Origin: JAAYAN01 sp964437215
GTDB lineage: Bacteria; Bacteroidota; Ignavibacteria; Ignavibacteriales; Melioribacteraceae
Direction: 5' to 3'
Assembly: GCA_964437215.1 (NCBI GenBank)
Contig: CAYTFZ010000122.1
Span: 1-6,834 of the forward strand
DNA length: 6,834 nucleotides
Part shown: piece by piece, positions 1-6,834 of the stretch
How positions within the stretch are numbered: position 1 is the first letter of the stretch
Layout of the letters: each line of letters begins with the position of its first letter
The notes under the pieces: generated by a model
The model's input: only the letters and a program-made list of their open reading frames with translations
Told to the model about the DNA's origin: nothing
Database searches by the model: none
Program-made: the position numbers and the translations under genes

Positions 1-1
1 T

Positions 2-460
2 CAAACTGAAGCAGCTTTTAAAAACGGCGCAAACTGGTTTTTCTGGATTGCAGGATTGTCTGTTATCAACTCACTTATTATTACATTCGGCGGGGAAATG
101 AGTTTTGTAATAGGATTAGGAATAACGCAGTTTATTGACGGAATTTCCATTGCGCTTAAAGAAAACGGCAGCAACGCAGCTGCATATTTGCTATTAATAC
201 CAAGTTTATTTATTGCAGGCATAGCTGCAATGTTCGGGTATTTTGCTCGCCGCAAACAAGCTTGGAGTTTTATTACAGGGATGGTTCTTTACGGATTGGA
301 CGGATTAATTTTTCTTGCATTCGGAGATTTTCTTCCTGTGGCTTTTCACGCGTTTGCTTTATGGGGCATTTTCCGCGGATATAAAGCTATGAAAGAGCTT
401 GATGAAATCGAAAAGAAATTAGCCGAAGTTTCTTCGGAGCCTGAAACAATTTCGGCGTGA
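2..460 (+). CDS. Multi-pass membrane protein of unknown function, 5'-truncated by the window edge
   Basis: The frame is open from base 2 to the TGA at 458-460 and gives 152 visible residues; the true start lies outside the window. A TTG at 56 could be taken as a start, but the residues before it (GANWFFWIAGLS at visible residues 9-20) belong to the first hydrophobic segment, so the gene very probably begins further left. Hydrophobic stretches lie at about residues 12-30, 34-52, 60-80 and 90-127, the last long enough for one or two helices. They are followed by a charged, probably cytoplasmic tail rich in Glu and Lys (residues 128-145). This pattern matches a widespread family of small uncharacterised integral membrane proteins with GLGITQ and LYGLDGLIF type motifs. 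I know of no assigned function. It converges on hflX with a 5 bp gap, so the two are not co-transcribed. Confidence 0.8.
   Translation, partial: QTEAAFKNGANWFFWIAGLSVINSLIITFGGEMSFVIGLGITQFIDGISIALKENGSNAAAYLLLIPSLFIAGIAAMFGYFARRKQAWSFITGMVLYGLDGLIFLAFGDFLPVAFHAFALWGIFRGYKAMKELDEIEKKLAEVSSEPETISA
411..437 (-). terminator. Possible intrinsic terminator of hflX, located inside the converging gene
   Basis: Read on the minus strand, CCGAAG (437-432), an AAA loop and CTTCGG (428-423) form a perfect 6 bp stem. A moderately T-rich tail, CTAATTTCTTTT (422-411), follows. It starts about 30 bases past the hflX stop, where a terminator would be expected. The bases also encode C-terminal codons of the converging membrane protein, and the tail is interrupted, so the assignment is tentative. 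Confidence 0.3.
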
Positions 461-475
461 TTCTGTTATTTTTTT
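439..475 (+). terminator. Possible intrinsic terminator of the plus-strand membrane protein gene
   Basis: GCC (439-441), a one-base bulge, and GAAA (443-446) can pair with TTTC (450-453) and GGC (454-456) around a CAA loop. A T-rich tract follows at 461-475 (TTCTGTTATTTTTTT). The stem is short (7 bp), bulged and inside the last codons of the gene, and the T-tract starts four bases after it, so this is a weak candidate. The tract also lies in the 3' end of hflX on the other strand. Confidence 0.3.
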
Positions 476-1740
476 AATGCGTCTTTTATAATTCCGTTTA
501 TTTTATTGGAAGTTGCCGGATCGGTACGGAATTTTATAACAATCGAGTTTTCATCATATTCGGTGGAAATAACTTCAGCAAGCGAATGAATACGGGAAAC
601 CAGCGCTGATTTTGATAACGGTATTTCGAGCTCGTTAATTCCGAAGTTTTTTTCGTAAAAATTTAAAAGCTCGCTGTTAAGTCCGGATATATTTATGCCG
701 CGTTGGGCAGATACCGGAATGCATCCCGGGTATTTGTTTCTTACATAATCGAGCCGCTGTTTTTCTTTTAATGCATCAATTTTGTTAAACAGCATCAGCT
801 GCGGCTTATTTTCGCATTTAAGTTCCGCTAAAGTTTCGTCAACTACGCGTATATGGTCTTCAAAAAACATATTGGTAATATCAATTACATGAATAATGAT
901 ATCCGCATCGCGTACTACCTGAAGCGTTGTTTTGAATGATTCAATAAGATTATGCGGAAGCTTGCGGATAAATCCTACTGTATCGCTTATAATAACTTTT
1001 TTCCCTTTGTCAAGATCAAGCGCCCGCGAGGTGGAATCGAGGGTGGCAAAAAGTTTGTTTTCGGCAAGTACTTCGGCATTTGTAAGGCAATTAATTAAAG
1101 TTGATTTTCCGGCATTTGTATATCCTACAATAGAGGCATTTATAAGATTTTTACGTGCTGAACTTTTTGTTGTCTGCTGCAGTTCAATTTTTCTTAACTT
1201 TTCTTTTAAATGTGTAATTCGTTCTCGTATAATCCTGCGGTCAGTTTCAATCTGTGTTTCCCCCGGTCCTTTGGTTCCTATTCCGCCATACTGCTTAGAA
1301 AGGTGAGTCCAGGCGCGGGTAAGCCGCGAAAGCATATATTGGTTTTGGGCAAGTTCAACTTGGGTTTTTGCTTGATTAGTTTTTGCGTGCGATGCAAAAA
1401 TATCCAGTATCAATCCGCTGCGGTCAACAATTTTTTTATTTATAACTTTTTCAAGATTACGAACTTGAGTAGCGCTTAAATCATCATCGAATATTATAAG
1501 GTTAATTTCATTCATTTCAGCAAGTTCGGCAATTTCTTCCACTTTGCCTTTCCCGATATAAAATGCCGGATCAAATCTGTCCCTGTCTTGTGTAATCCGC
1601 AATACAGTTTCTGCTCCTGCGGTTTCGGCAAGCATCTCAAGTTCGTCGAGGTGCTCACGCACAAGTTCAGCGGATGCATCTTTCATTCTTACAGAAACAA
1701 GTATCGCTTTTTCTTTTTTATTTTGAACAATTTCTATCAT
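466..1740 (-). CDS. hflX: HflX, ribosome-associated GTPase
   Basis: The predicted protein has 424 residues, normal for HflX. In the family, HflX binds the large ribosomal subunit and splits stalled or stress-inactivated 70S ribosomes, using GTP; it acts in the cytoplasm. The N-terminal HflX domain shows YIGKGKVEEI (61-70), the DDDLSATQVRNLE segment (85-97) and DRSGLILDIFA (106-116). The linker carries the family hallmark GGIGTKGPGETQIETDRR (152-169) followed by a coiled-coil-like stretch (170-190). The G domain has G1 GYTNAGKST (206-214), switch-I FATLD (231-235), G3 DTVGFI (253-258), G4 NKID (319-322) and G5 SA (344-345), so it should be active. The start is the ATG at 1740-1738, and the N-terminus KEKAILVSV fits the family start. 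The bases upstream are lost in the N gap, so a slightly longer start cannot be excluded. It lies directly downstream of the BatA/vWA gene on the same strand. Confidence 0.96.
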   Translation of the reverse strand: MIEIVQNKKEKAILVSVRMKDASAELVREHLDELEMLAETAGAETVLRITQDRDRFDPAFYIGKGKVEEIAELAEMNEINLIIFDDDLSATQVRNLEKVINKKIVDRSGLILDIFASHAKTNQAKTQVELAQNQYMLSRLTRAWTHLSKQYGGIGTKGPGETQIETDRRIIRERITHLKEKLRKIELQQTTKSSARKNLINASIVGYTNAGKSTLINCLTNAEVLAENKLFATLDSTSRALDLDKGKKVIISDTVGFIRKLPHNLIESFKTTLQVVRDADIIIHVIDITNMFFEDHIRVVDETLAELKCENKPQLMLFNKIDALKEKQRLDYVRNKYPGCIPVSAQRGINISGLNSELLNFYEKNFGINELEIPLSKSALVSRIHSLAEVISTEYDENSIVIKFRTDPATSNKINGIIKDALKK

Positions 1741-1742
1741 TT

Positions 1743-1842
1743 NNNNNNNNNNNNNNNNNNNNNNNNNNNNNNNNNNNNNNNNNNNNNNNNNNNNNNNNNN
1801 NNNNNNNNNNNNNNNNNNNNNNNNNNNNNNNNNNNNNNNNNN
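1743..1842. other. Assembly gap of exactly 100 N
   Basis: The run holds exactly 100 undetermined bases, the customary placeholder for a scaffold join of unknown length, so its size should not be trusted. It separates the end of the BatA/vWA gene (last readable codon GAT, 1846-1844) from the hflX start codon at 1740. Open frames that appear to continue through the Ns are artefacts. Joined without the Ns, the flanks read GAT TAA ATG on the minus strand. Confidence 0.98.
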
Positions 1843-3913
1843 AATCTTTTTTCATACTTTTTGCAATAAACATTTCGGCAGCGGCAAGCAACATAACAAT
1901 TATAATCAATAATTTCCACAATTCTGTACCGAAGCGCGTTTCGTTAATTTCCGCTGCGGGATTATCTTTGTTGCGAATGTTCCGTACTTTCCCGTTAAAA
2001 TTGATTTTACGGCAAAAAGATTCAAATCCGCTTTCTGTTAAAAATGCGCTGCCCGATTCCGATGAATCGGGATTGACAGTAAATGTATAAACCAATTTAT
2101 CTTTATCGTAAACTTCGTAAAATCCGGGCACAGAAGTTTGCGAAAACGAAACATACTTTCTGCCGTAAACCGAATCTGTGTTGACAATTTCGCTGCCTCT
2201 CCCCGGAATTTTAACCTTCAAGACAGTAGATTTCATTCGGGAAATATCTATCGGTACCGGATTACCAGCCGTATTTTCGGATGAGGCAGTGCTGCCCGAA
2301 GAAAGATAGAATACTGATCTTGTAATCAGCGGAGCAAAAACGGATTTTAACGGAAGATTATTCCAGCTTAGCGACGGCGCCGAATTAATAACAAGAACTT
2401 CAGCATTTCCTTTCTTAATTTCGGAAAGAAAAGGTACTTTTTGCAAAAGCGAAATTATGCTTCGTGCATTGCCCTTAAATTTAATATCGAAATAATAATA
2501 AAACTCGGGCGAACCAATTTTATTTGTACCGGAATCGAATATGTCTGCAAAAACCGGATGGCTGTAATCAATTTCATCGAATTCCGAATAATTTTCCTCA
2601 TAGTTAAAACTTCCAATTGCTTTTACCGATGCATTTATATCCAGACTATTCAGAAAAGCGGCATATTTTTCGGGCGTGCTTATTACGGAAGGCATCAAAA
2701 TCAATCTGCCTCCGTTATTTATATAATTTTTTACAGATATAGCAGCATTTGCATTTACGGATCCGCATAAAATAATAACATCGTAATTAAAGCTGCTTAT
2801 TCCGCCGCCGGTAAAAATTTCCAGATCGATTGTGTTTTTTACTATTTCGTTGGATAAAACAGGAATAAGGAATTTTGTATCTTCTTCGCTTTCGCAGATT
2901 AATGCAGTTTTTATTTTTTCGGGTATGTAAACCGAAAGATATCTGAAATTATCCTGAGGCAATTCGTCATCTTCCACTCCTGCTGAAATATTTATAAATC
3001 CTGCTTTGTTTGAAACCGCTTCCAAAAAAACGGACTTTTCCTCGCCAGGATTAAGATCGATGCTTTTTTGAGAAGTGCGGTTTCCGTTTGCAAAAAGAGA
3101 TACCACTAAATTTCTCTGGGGATTATCGCCTTCATTTTTAATTGTAGTTTTAAATTTAAGCGGTTTTCCTTTTTCAAAAATTGCAGTTTCGGAAATAAGT
3201 TGCGTAACAGCAGCATTGTTTTTTGCTTTGCTTGCTAAGTTTATAGTGTAAAGCAGTTCATTTCCTGTATGTTCCGGAAGCGCCGGATTATTTCCGGTTA
3301 ATTTGAAATTGTTTTTTTGAAAATCAGTAAATAAAAATATCTCTTTGTTAAAGTCCTGGGATTCCTGTAAAATTTTTATTGCTTGCGAAATTGATTTGAA
3401 ATAGTTTCCCGTAACACTGGAAAATTCTGTTTCGTTCAATTTGCGGAGCGCATGTTCTTTTGATTTTAGCAGACTTATCTTATCGGAATTATTTTCTGCA
3501 GCCGGAATTATTGCAAAATTATCTCCTTCTTCGGCATTTTGAATAATAAATTTAATGGTCTTTTTCGCTTCATTTAAAATTGTTCCGTTTTCCGAAAGTT
3601 TCGTCATACTAAAAGAATTATCTAAAATAAAAACAGATGTGGTTTTAGCTGCCGAAGAACCGGGAAGGCTTATGGATTTGATAGTCGGCCGGGCAAAAGC
3701 CAATACTAAAAAAATTACAATCAATGTCCGGATTATCAGAAGCAACAGCTGTTTAAGTTTAAGTCTGCGTATTTTAGTCTGCTGAATTTCTTTAAGAAAT
3801 GCCAGAGAACTGAACTGTATTTTTTTTAATTTTTTTAAATTCAGAAGATGAATAATCAGCGGGACGGCTGCTGCTAAAAGTCCGAAAAGTATAAGAGGAT
3901 TAAGAAATGTCAT
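1843..3913 (-). CDS. BatA-type membrane protein with von Willebrand A domain (3' end at the assembly gap)
   Basis: 690 residues are readable before the gap. The N-terminus is a classic BatA double-transmembrane domain: helix 1 at about 5-24 (FLNPLILFGLLAAAVPLIIH), a basic loop with LKKLKKIQFSSLAFL, and helix 2 at about 55-75 ending in FARPTI. A von Willebrand A domain follows (about 91-225) with a metal-site motif D98-x-S100-x-S102, a candidate T168 and FTDF at 194-198, so the metal-binding site looks intact. Residues 245-312 resemble a CARDB/Ig-like beta domain (KFKTTIKNEGDNP). Residues 335-480 look like a glutamine-amidotransferase-like Rossmann region (IILCGSV, NNGGRLILMPS), as in other long BatA proteins. 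A third membrane helix lies at 666-686 (LLIIIVMLLAAAEMFIA), followed by a basic tail. Most of the protein should therefore be periplasmic. The exact role is unknown; Bat proteins are linked to envelope integrity and stress tolerance. The start ATG is 24 bp after the SpoIID stop and gives the canonical family N-terminus. The C-terminus is probably complete or within a few residues of it. Confidence 0.9.
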
Positions 3914-3937
3914 TTTTTATCGATAAAAAAAGAAGTA

Positions 3938-5308
3938 TCAATCGTAAATTCTTCTGATAACTGCATCTTTAAAATAATGAGTGAGAATTTCATCAAATTT
4001 AAAACCCATTGCACCCATAACTGCAGCACCAATCTGGCAAAGTCCTACGCCATGTCCCCAGCCGGCTCCATTAAAAGTAAATTTTCCCGGAATATTTTCG
4101 GAAATATCTTCTTTTATTACAATAAATGCAGAGCTCATCAAGTGCGACTCGGATAAAATACGCCTGATTTCAAGTTCCTTTCCTACAGTCAATGTATATT
4201 TTGTTCCGATAATCATCAATTTTACAAGCCGCGAAGAGTGTCCTCGCTCGACAGGTTTTAAATCAACAATGTTTCCAAAATCAATTCCTGTTTTCCGTTT
4301 AATCAAATCAGACAACTCCTCTTGGGTATAAGAAACCTGCCAGCGGAAAAAATTATTTGTGCTTTGGTCGTAATCATTTAAAACCTGACTTAAAATAACT
4401 TTGTCGTTTGTGTTGCAAAAAGCTGAAGGATTGGAAGATATCCATTGTTCGGCAGTAACTTCGTTGCTGAAATCCGGATTTACATTATCAGCAGGAAATT
4501 TGCAGTCTTCCACAGATTGCAGATAAGGAAATTTTGCATTTTCCCAAACGTTTTCATATGATTCAGTAATTCCGCCGCAGCATTTAGAATAGCGTGTATC
4601 GCATATTTCTCCGTTATATTCAAGAATAGTTCCGCGGGTATCGCGTATTGCGCGCTTAACTCTTTTTGTGTAAGCCTTGGTAATTCCCTGATAACGCTGG
4701 CAATGATCATCTGCGCAAACATCATAGTATTGATGATCACGCTGGTCGTACCACTTTAACAATTCGTTATCAAATATTTTAATGCTTTCTTTTTCTGCTT
4801 CAACAAATTTAGGGTTTTCTCTTTTTATTTGCGAAAGCAGCCACGAGCGCGATACAATTGCATGTGCACGCAGAAGTTCTTCGGAGCTTGTAGCGCTCAT
4901 TTCGGATGAAATAACGCTTAAAAGATAATCTTCCGCAGGAATTATATTAATTGCCTGGATTTTGCCTTGAATCAGTTGTAATTTCAGACTTCCGCGGAAT
5001 CTTTCGTGTTCTTTTCTTTCCCAATGGAATTTTTTCCCTATTTCCACATTCTTTATTAAAACAGTATCAGTTTCGTAATCGTTGGGCTCAAAAGAGATTT
5101 CCTGAGTTTTATAAACCGAACCGGTTTGATCGGTAATCTCAATAACATTATCTTTAATTTTTGCGGTTTGAAACCCGTAAAATACTCTTTCTGCATCAAC
5201 TGAATAAAACCTGCCGTTCAGGTCGAATGAAACTTCTGTATCTTCAACAATGCATACTTTTATAAGGGGTTCTGTTGTAAAATTTATATTCTCAGTGGTA
5301 AAATTCAT
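3938..5308 (-). CDS. SpoIID/LytB-domain protein, probable peptidoglycan lytic transglycosylase family
   Basis: 456 residues. The SpoIID/LytB domain is clear: an N-terminal beta-rich part (about 15-115), then IPAEDYLLSVISSEM (123-137), in which E136 corresponds to the family's catalytic glutamate, then the helix EELLRAHAIVSRSW (143-156). The C-terminal GAGWGHGVGLCQIGA (414-428) is the conserved GHGVG motif. Characterised SpoIID enzymes cleave peptidoglycan glycan strands denuded of stem peptides; LytB-type members modify amidase activity. H192, C198, H202 and C203 form a close cluster, with C236, C243 and C244 nearby, which suggests a metal site like the zinc site reported in Clostridioides difficile SpoIID. 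The start is the first ATG after an in-frame TGA at 5350-5348. No signal peptide is present and none can be gained by extending, which resembles Bacteroidota members of the family. No strong Shine-Dalgarno sequence precedes it. It probably shares a transcript with the BatA/vWA gene downstream. The enzymatic activity is inferred from the family only. Confidence 0.9.
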   Translation of the reverse strand: MNFTTENINFTTEPLIKVCIVEDTEVSFDLNGRFYSVDAERVFYGFQTAKIKDNVIEITDQTGSVYKTQEISFEPNDYETDTVLIKNVEIGKKFHWERKEHERFRGSLKLQLIQGKIQAINIIPAEDYLLSVISSEMSATSSEELLRAHAIVSRSWLLSQIKRENPKFVEAEKESIKIFDNELLKWYDQRDHQYYDVCADDHCQRYQGITKAYTKRVKRAIRDTRGTILEYNGEICDTRYSKCCGGITESYENVWENAKFPYLQSVEDCKFPADNVNPDFSNEVTAEQWISSNPSAFCNTNDKVILSQVLNDYDQSTNNFFRWQVSYTQEELSDLIKRKTGIDFGNIVDLKPVERGHSSRLVKLMIIGTKYTLTVGKELEIRRILSESHLMSSAFIVIKEDISENIPGKFTFNGAGWGHGVGLCQIGAAVMGAMGFKFDEILTHYFKDAVIRRIYD

Positions 5309-5473
5309 AAAACGCCAAAAATTATGGACAAAACAAATTGTAAAAATTCAAATGATTAGAAATTCCAAAAAAAATAAAACCGACTTATAAATTATCAAAA
5401 ATCTTCAATAATTTGCTATATATTTTGGAATATAACTAAGAAAAGAGCAGGAAAAACAAATGTTTGGGTAAAA
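5309..5473. other. AT-rich intergenic region upstream of the SpoIID-type gene
   Basis: These 165 bp separate the small membrane protein gene from the SpoIID-type gene on the same strand. The spacing makes an internal promoter for the SpoIID/BatA/hflX group likely. I could not identify a -33/-7 or -35/-10 pair with proper spacing. No RNA gene and no strong terminator hairpin is visible. Confidence 0.4.
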
Positions 5474-5734
5474 TCACGTTGTGTATCTTTCAACAATTAA
5501 ATAAACCAGCCAGGGAATAATAACGTAAAGCACAAATTCGGTAAGATCGTAATATTGTATTTCTAATGACTGTATCGGGAAATAGACATCGGCATTTGTG
5601 TAAAATTTCAGAAAAAAATTCCTTGCGCCCTGACCAACTTCAAGATTAGCAATTCTTATAAAATATCCTGATAAATAAAGACAGACACCATTTGCCAAAA
5701 ACCACAAAAAAAACAGCCATTTTAAAGTTTTCAT
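5474..5734 (-). CDS. Small hypothetical membrane protein with two transmembrane helices
   Basis: 86 residues, of no family I can name. Helix 1 spans about residues 5-27 (KWLFFLWFLANGVCLYLSGY) and helix 2 about 65-83 (TEFVLYVIIPWLVYLIV). Between them lies a polar loop of roughly 37 residues with an aromatic-rich segment, YFPIQSLEIQYYDLTEF (51-67). Lys residues at the N-terminus suggest both ends are cytoplasmic and the loop is periplasmic. The frame is open from the ATG at 5734-5732 to the TGA at 5476-5474, and no other frame here offers a better gene. No clear Shine-Dalgarno sequence is seen upstream, as for the neighbouring SpoIID-type gene. It faces away from the lamin-tail gene and is followed by a 165 bp spacer, so it may be transcribed alone. 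Two membrane helices and full use of the region support a real gene, but conservation is untested. Confidence 0.6.
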   Translation of the reverse strand: MKTLKWLFFLWFLANGVCLYLSGYFIRIANLEVGQGARNFFLKFYTNADVYFPIQSLEIQYYDLTEFVLYVIIPWLVYLIVERYTT

Positions 5735-5836
5735 ATAAAATTCAAATAATTTTTCTTAAATTTACGTAAAATATCTCTTTCAGCAAAAATAATAGTATTA
5801 AATTTTAATAAATAGATATTTTAATAATAATGGTAC
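5735..5836. promoter_or_regulatory. Divergent, very AT-rich promoter-containing region
   Basis: This region separates two divergently oriented genes, so promoters for both should lie here. It holds a 10 bp palindrome TTTACGTAAA (5761-5770) and an inverted repeat TATTAAA-T-TTTAATA (5796-5810), either of which could be an operator or just a product of the AT-rich composition. No promoter pair could be assigned with confidence. Confidence 0.35.
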
Positions 5837-5844
5837 AAGGGAGG
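5837..5844 (+). promoter_or_regulatory. Strong ribosome binding site of the lamin-tail protein gene
   Basis: AAGGGAGG sits four bases before the ATG at 5849 and contains the full GGAGG core. It fixes the start codon. It stands out because the SpoIID-type, BatA/vWA and small membrane protein genes lack a comparable site. Confidence 0.8.
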
Positions 5845-5848
5845 CAGA

Positions 5849-6834
5849 ATGGGCAAAATTCGCTGGATTTCTGTATTTGTTCTATTGTCCTTTACTTTTA
5901 TTAAAGGGCAGAGTCCTGAAATATTCCTGACAGAAGTAATGTTTTATCCTTCGGTTTCAAATGCAGAATTTATTGAGATATTCAATTCATCAACCGACTC
6001 GGTTTACAATTTATCGGGCTCAAAAGTAATTTACGAAACTTCCTCGGCAGATATTGTTATTCCGGCTGCCGAAGATTCATTACTTCTTCCCGGAAAATAT
6101 GCCGTAATTTTAGAAGGTGATTATGATTTTGAAAACGGACCTTACAAATCATTATTTCCGGAAGATGTTTTGATCCTGAAAATTGATAATAATTCTTTCG
6201 GTTCTACAGGCATGGCAAACACTTCGGACCGAAGAATAAAAATGGTAATGCAATCCGGCGATACGCTTTTTTCTTATTTGTATTCGGGAAATAATCAATC
6301 GGGGTTTTCCGATGAAAAAATCAATATCAGTAATAATGACGGTTCTGAAAATTGGGCGAATTCGAAAGTATTAAACGGAACTCCCGGATTAAAAAATTCT
6401 GTTACTCCGAATAATTATGATCTGCAGTTAAAAAGCGCTTATACAGTACCTTCCGATCTAATCCGGCAGGAAAAGTTTGATCTTTATATTAAAGCCAAAA
6501 ATGTCGGAATTTTTTCTTTAGCATCATCCAGTTTGAATATCTATTTAGATGAAAATAACGATTCCATTTTTGATGCTTCCGAGATTTTTTTAGAAGATGA
6601 AATACAGTCTGTTCTTCCCGCAGATTCTGCTGAATTGGTTTTCAGAGATCTGCAATTCGATGATTCTGGAACCTACAATTTTTGGATTAAATGCCGGAAT
6701 ATTAATGATGAAGATACTTTGAACAACGAATTGTTTTTTTCTTTGATTATCAAAAACAAGCCCGCCAATGAACATGATGTTGTTATTAACGAAATAATGT
6801 ATCTTCCTTTGAATGACGAGCCGGAATGGATTGA
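5849..6834 (+). CDS. Secreted lamin-tail-domain (LTD) protein, 3'-truncated by the window edge
   Basis: The frame is open from the ATG at 5849 to the end of the window, giving 328 residues plus two bases and no stop. The N-terminus is a signal peptide: basic MGKIR, hydrophobic core WISVFVLLSFTFI (6-18), and likely cleavage near G20-Q21. A first lamin tail domain spans about 24-185, opening with IFLTEVMFYPS and AEFIEIFNSS and closing with the typical NGTPGLKNS (176-184). Residues 190-302 form a CARDB-like beta domain (YIKAKNVG, with an acidic loop DENNDSIFDASE at 234-245). A second lamin tail domain begins at about 310 with VVINEIMYLP and NDEPEWI. Proteins of this build in Bacteroidota and Ignavibacteria are large extracellular or surface proteins, often ending in a type IX secretion sorting domain; that end is not visible here. 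The function is unknown; roles in adhesion or binding of extracellular polymers are only suggested by the family. Confidence 0.88.
   Translation, partial: MGKIRWISVFVLLSFTFIKGQSPEIFLTEVMFYPSVSNAEFIEIFNSSTDSVYNLSGSKVIYETSSADIVIPAAEDSLLLPGKYAVILEGDYDFENGPYKSLFPEDVLILKIDNNSFGSTGMANTSDRRIKMVMQSGDTLFSYLYSGNNQSGFSDEKINISNNDGSENWANSKVLNGTPGLKNSVTPNNYDLQLKSAYTVPSDLIRQEKFDLYIKAKNVGIFSLASSSLNIYLDENNDSIFDASEIFLEDEIQSVLPADSAELVFRDLQFDDSGTYNFWIKCRNINDEDTLNNELFFSLIIKNKPANEHDVVINEIMYLPLNDEPEWI

Noticed and set aside
1..255. Minus-strand open frame of 84 codons at the left edge
   Set aside because: It is antisense to the membrane protein gene, whose hydrophobic helices match a recognisable family pattern.
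56..460. TTG at 56 as the start of the left-edge membrane protein
   Set aside because: The frame is open upstream to the window edge, and the preceding residues form the first part of a membrane helix, so the TTG is internal.
932..1479. Plus-strand open frames of 124 and 89 codons inside hflX
   Set aside because: They are antisense to strongly conserved HflX motifs, have no ribosome binding site and give no plausible domain.
1718..1919. Open frames that appear to run through the N block on both strands
   Set aside because: They depend on undetermined bases having no stop and a length of exactly 100, neither of which is known. Only the parts outside the gap were used.
2441..2770. Plus-strand open frame of 109 codons, and a similar one at 3555-3785
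   Set aside because: They are shadows of the BatA/vWA coding sequence, with Ile/Tyr-rich translations and no family features.
3981..5136. Several open frames on both strands within the SpoIID-type gene (3981-4331, 4480-4740, 4951-5136)
   Set aside because: They overlap the SpoIID-type frame, which has clear family motifs along its length; their translations show no domain.
5309..5848. Mobile element ends, CRISPR repeats, tRNA or riboswitch in the non-coding stretches
   Set aside because: No direct repeats, long inverted repeats, cloverleaf or conserved riboswitch core was visible; only short AT-rich palindromes occur.
6590..6775. Minus-strand open frame of 61 codons near the right edge
   Set aside because: It is antisense to the lamin-tail protein, which has a strong ribosome binding site and domain motifs.

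Overview
The window is AT-rich bacterial DNA with four leftward genes flanked by a rightward gene at each edge. The gene content points to the Bacteroidota/Ignavibacteriota (Chlorobi-Ignavibacteria) group. Three features support this: a protein with the BatA-type N-terminal double-transmembrane domain joined to a von Willebrand A domain, a SpoIID/LytB protein of the leaderless type seen in Bacteroidota, and a secreted lamin-tail-domain protein of the kind common in Ignavibacteria. This placement is inferred from protein families and base composition; no rRNA or other phylogenetic marker is present.

Layout: (1) 2-460, plus strand, is the 3' part of a small multi-pass membrane protein gene. It converges tail-to-tail, 5 bp apart, on (2) hflX, minus strand 466-1740, a ribosome-associated GTPase with all its motifs. 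(3) A run of 100 Ns at 1743-1842 is an assembly gap. (4) A BatA/vWA membrane protein lies on the minus strand from 3913 down to the gap. (5) A SpoIID/LytB-domain protein is on the minus strand at 3938-5308, 24 bp upstream of the BatA gene. (6) A small two-helix membrane protein of unknown family is on the minus strand at 5474-5734. (7) After a divergent AT-rich intergenic region, a secreted lamin-tail-domain protein starts at 5849 on the plus strand and runs off the right edge.

The minus-strand genes 5308->466 (SpoIID, BatA/vWA, HflX) are close enough to form one transcription unit. If the 100 Ns are removed, the two gap edges together spell an in-frame TAA stop for the BatA gene, immediately followed by the hflX ATG. 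The gap may therefore hide little or no sequence, and the two genes may abut exactly.

No tRNA, rRNA, CRISPR array, insertion sequence or recognisable mobile element was seen. The window looks like ordinary chromosomal housekeeping and envelope genes, and I found no convincing new multi-gene system. The points most worth a second look are the gap junction, the leaderless SpoIID protein with a His/Cys cluster, and the large orphan BatA/vWA protein.
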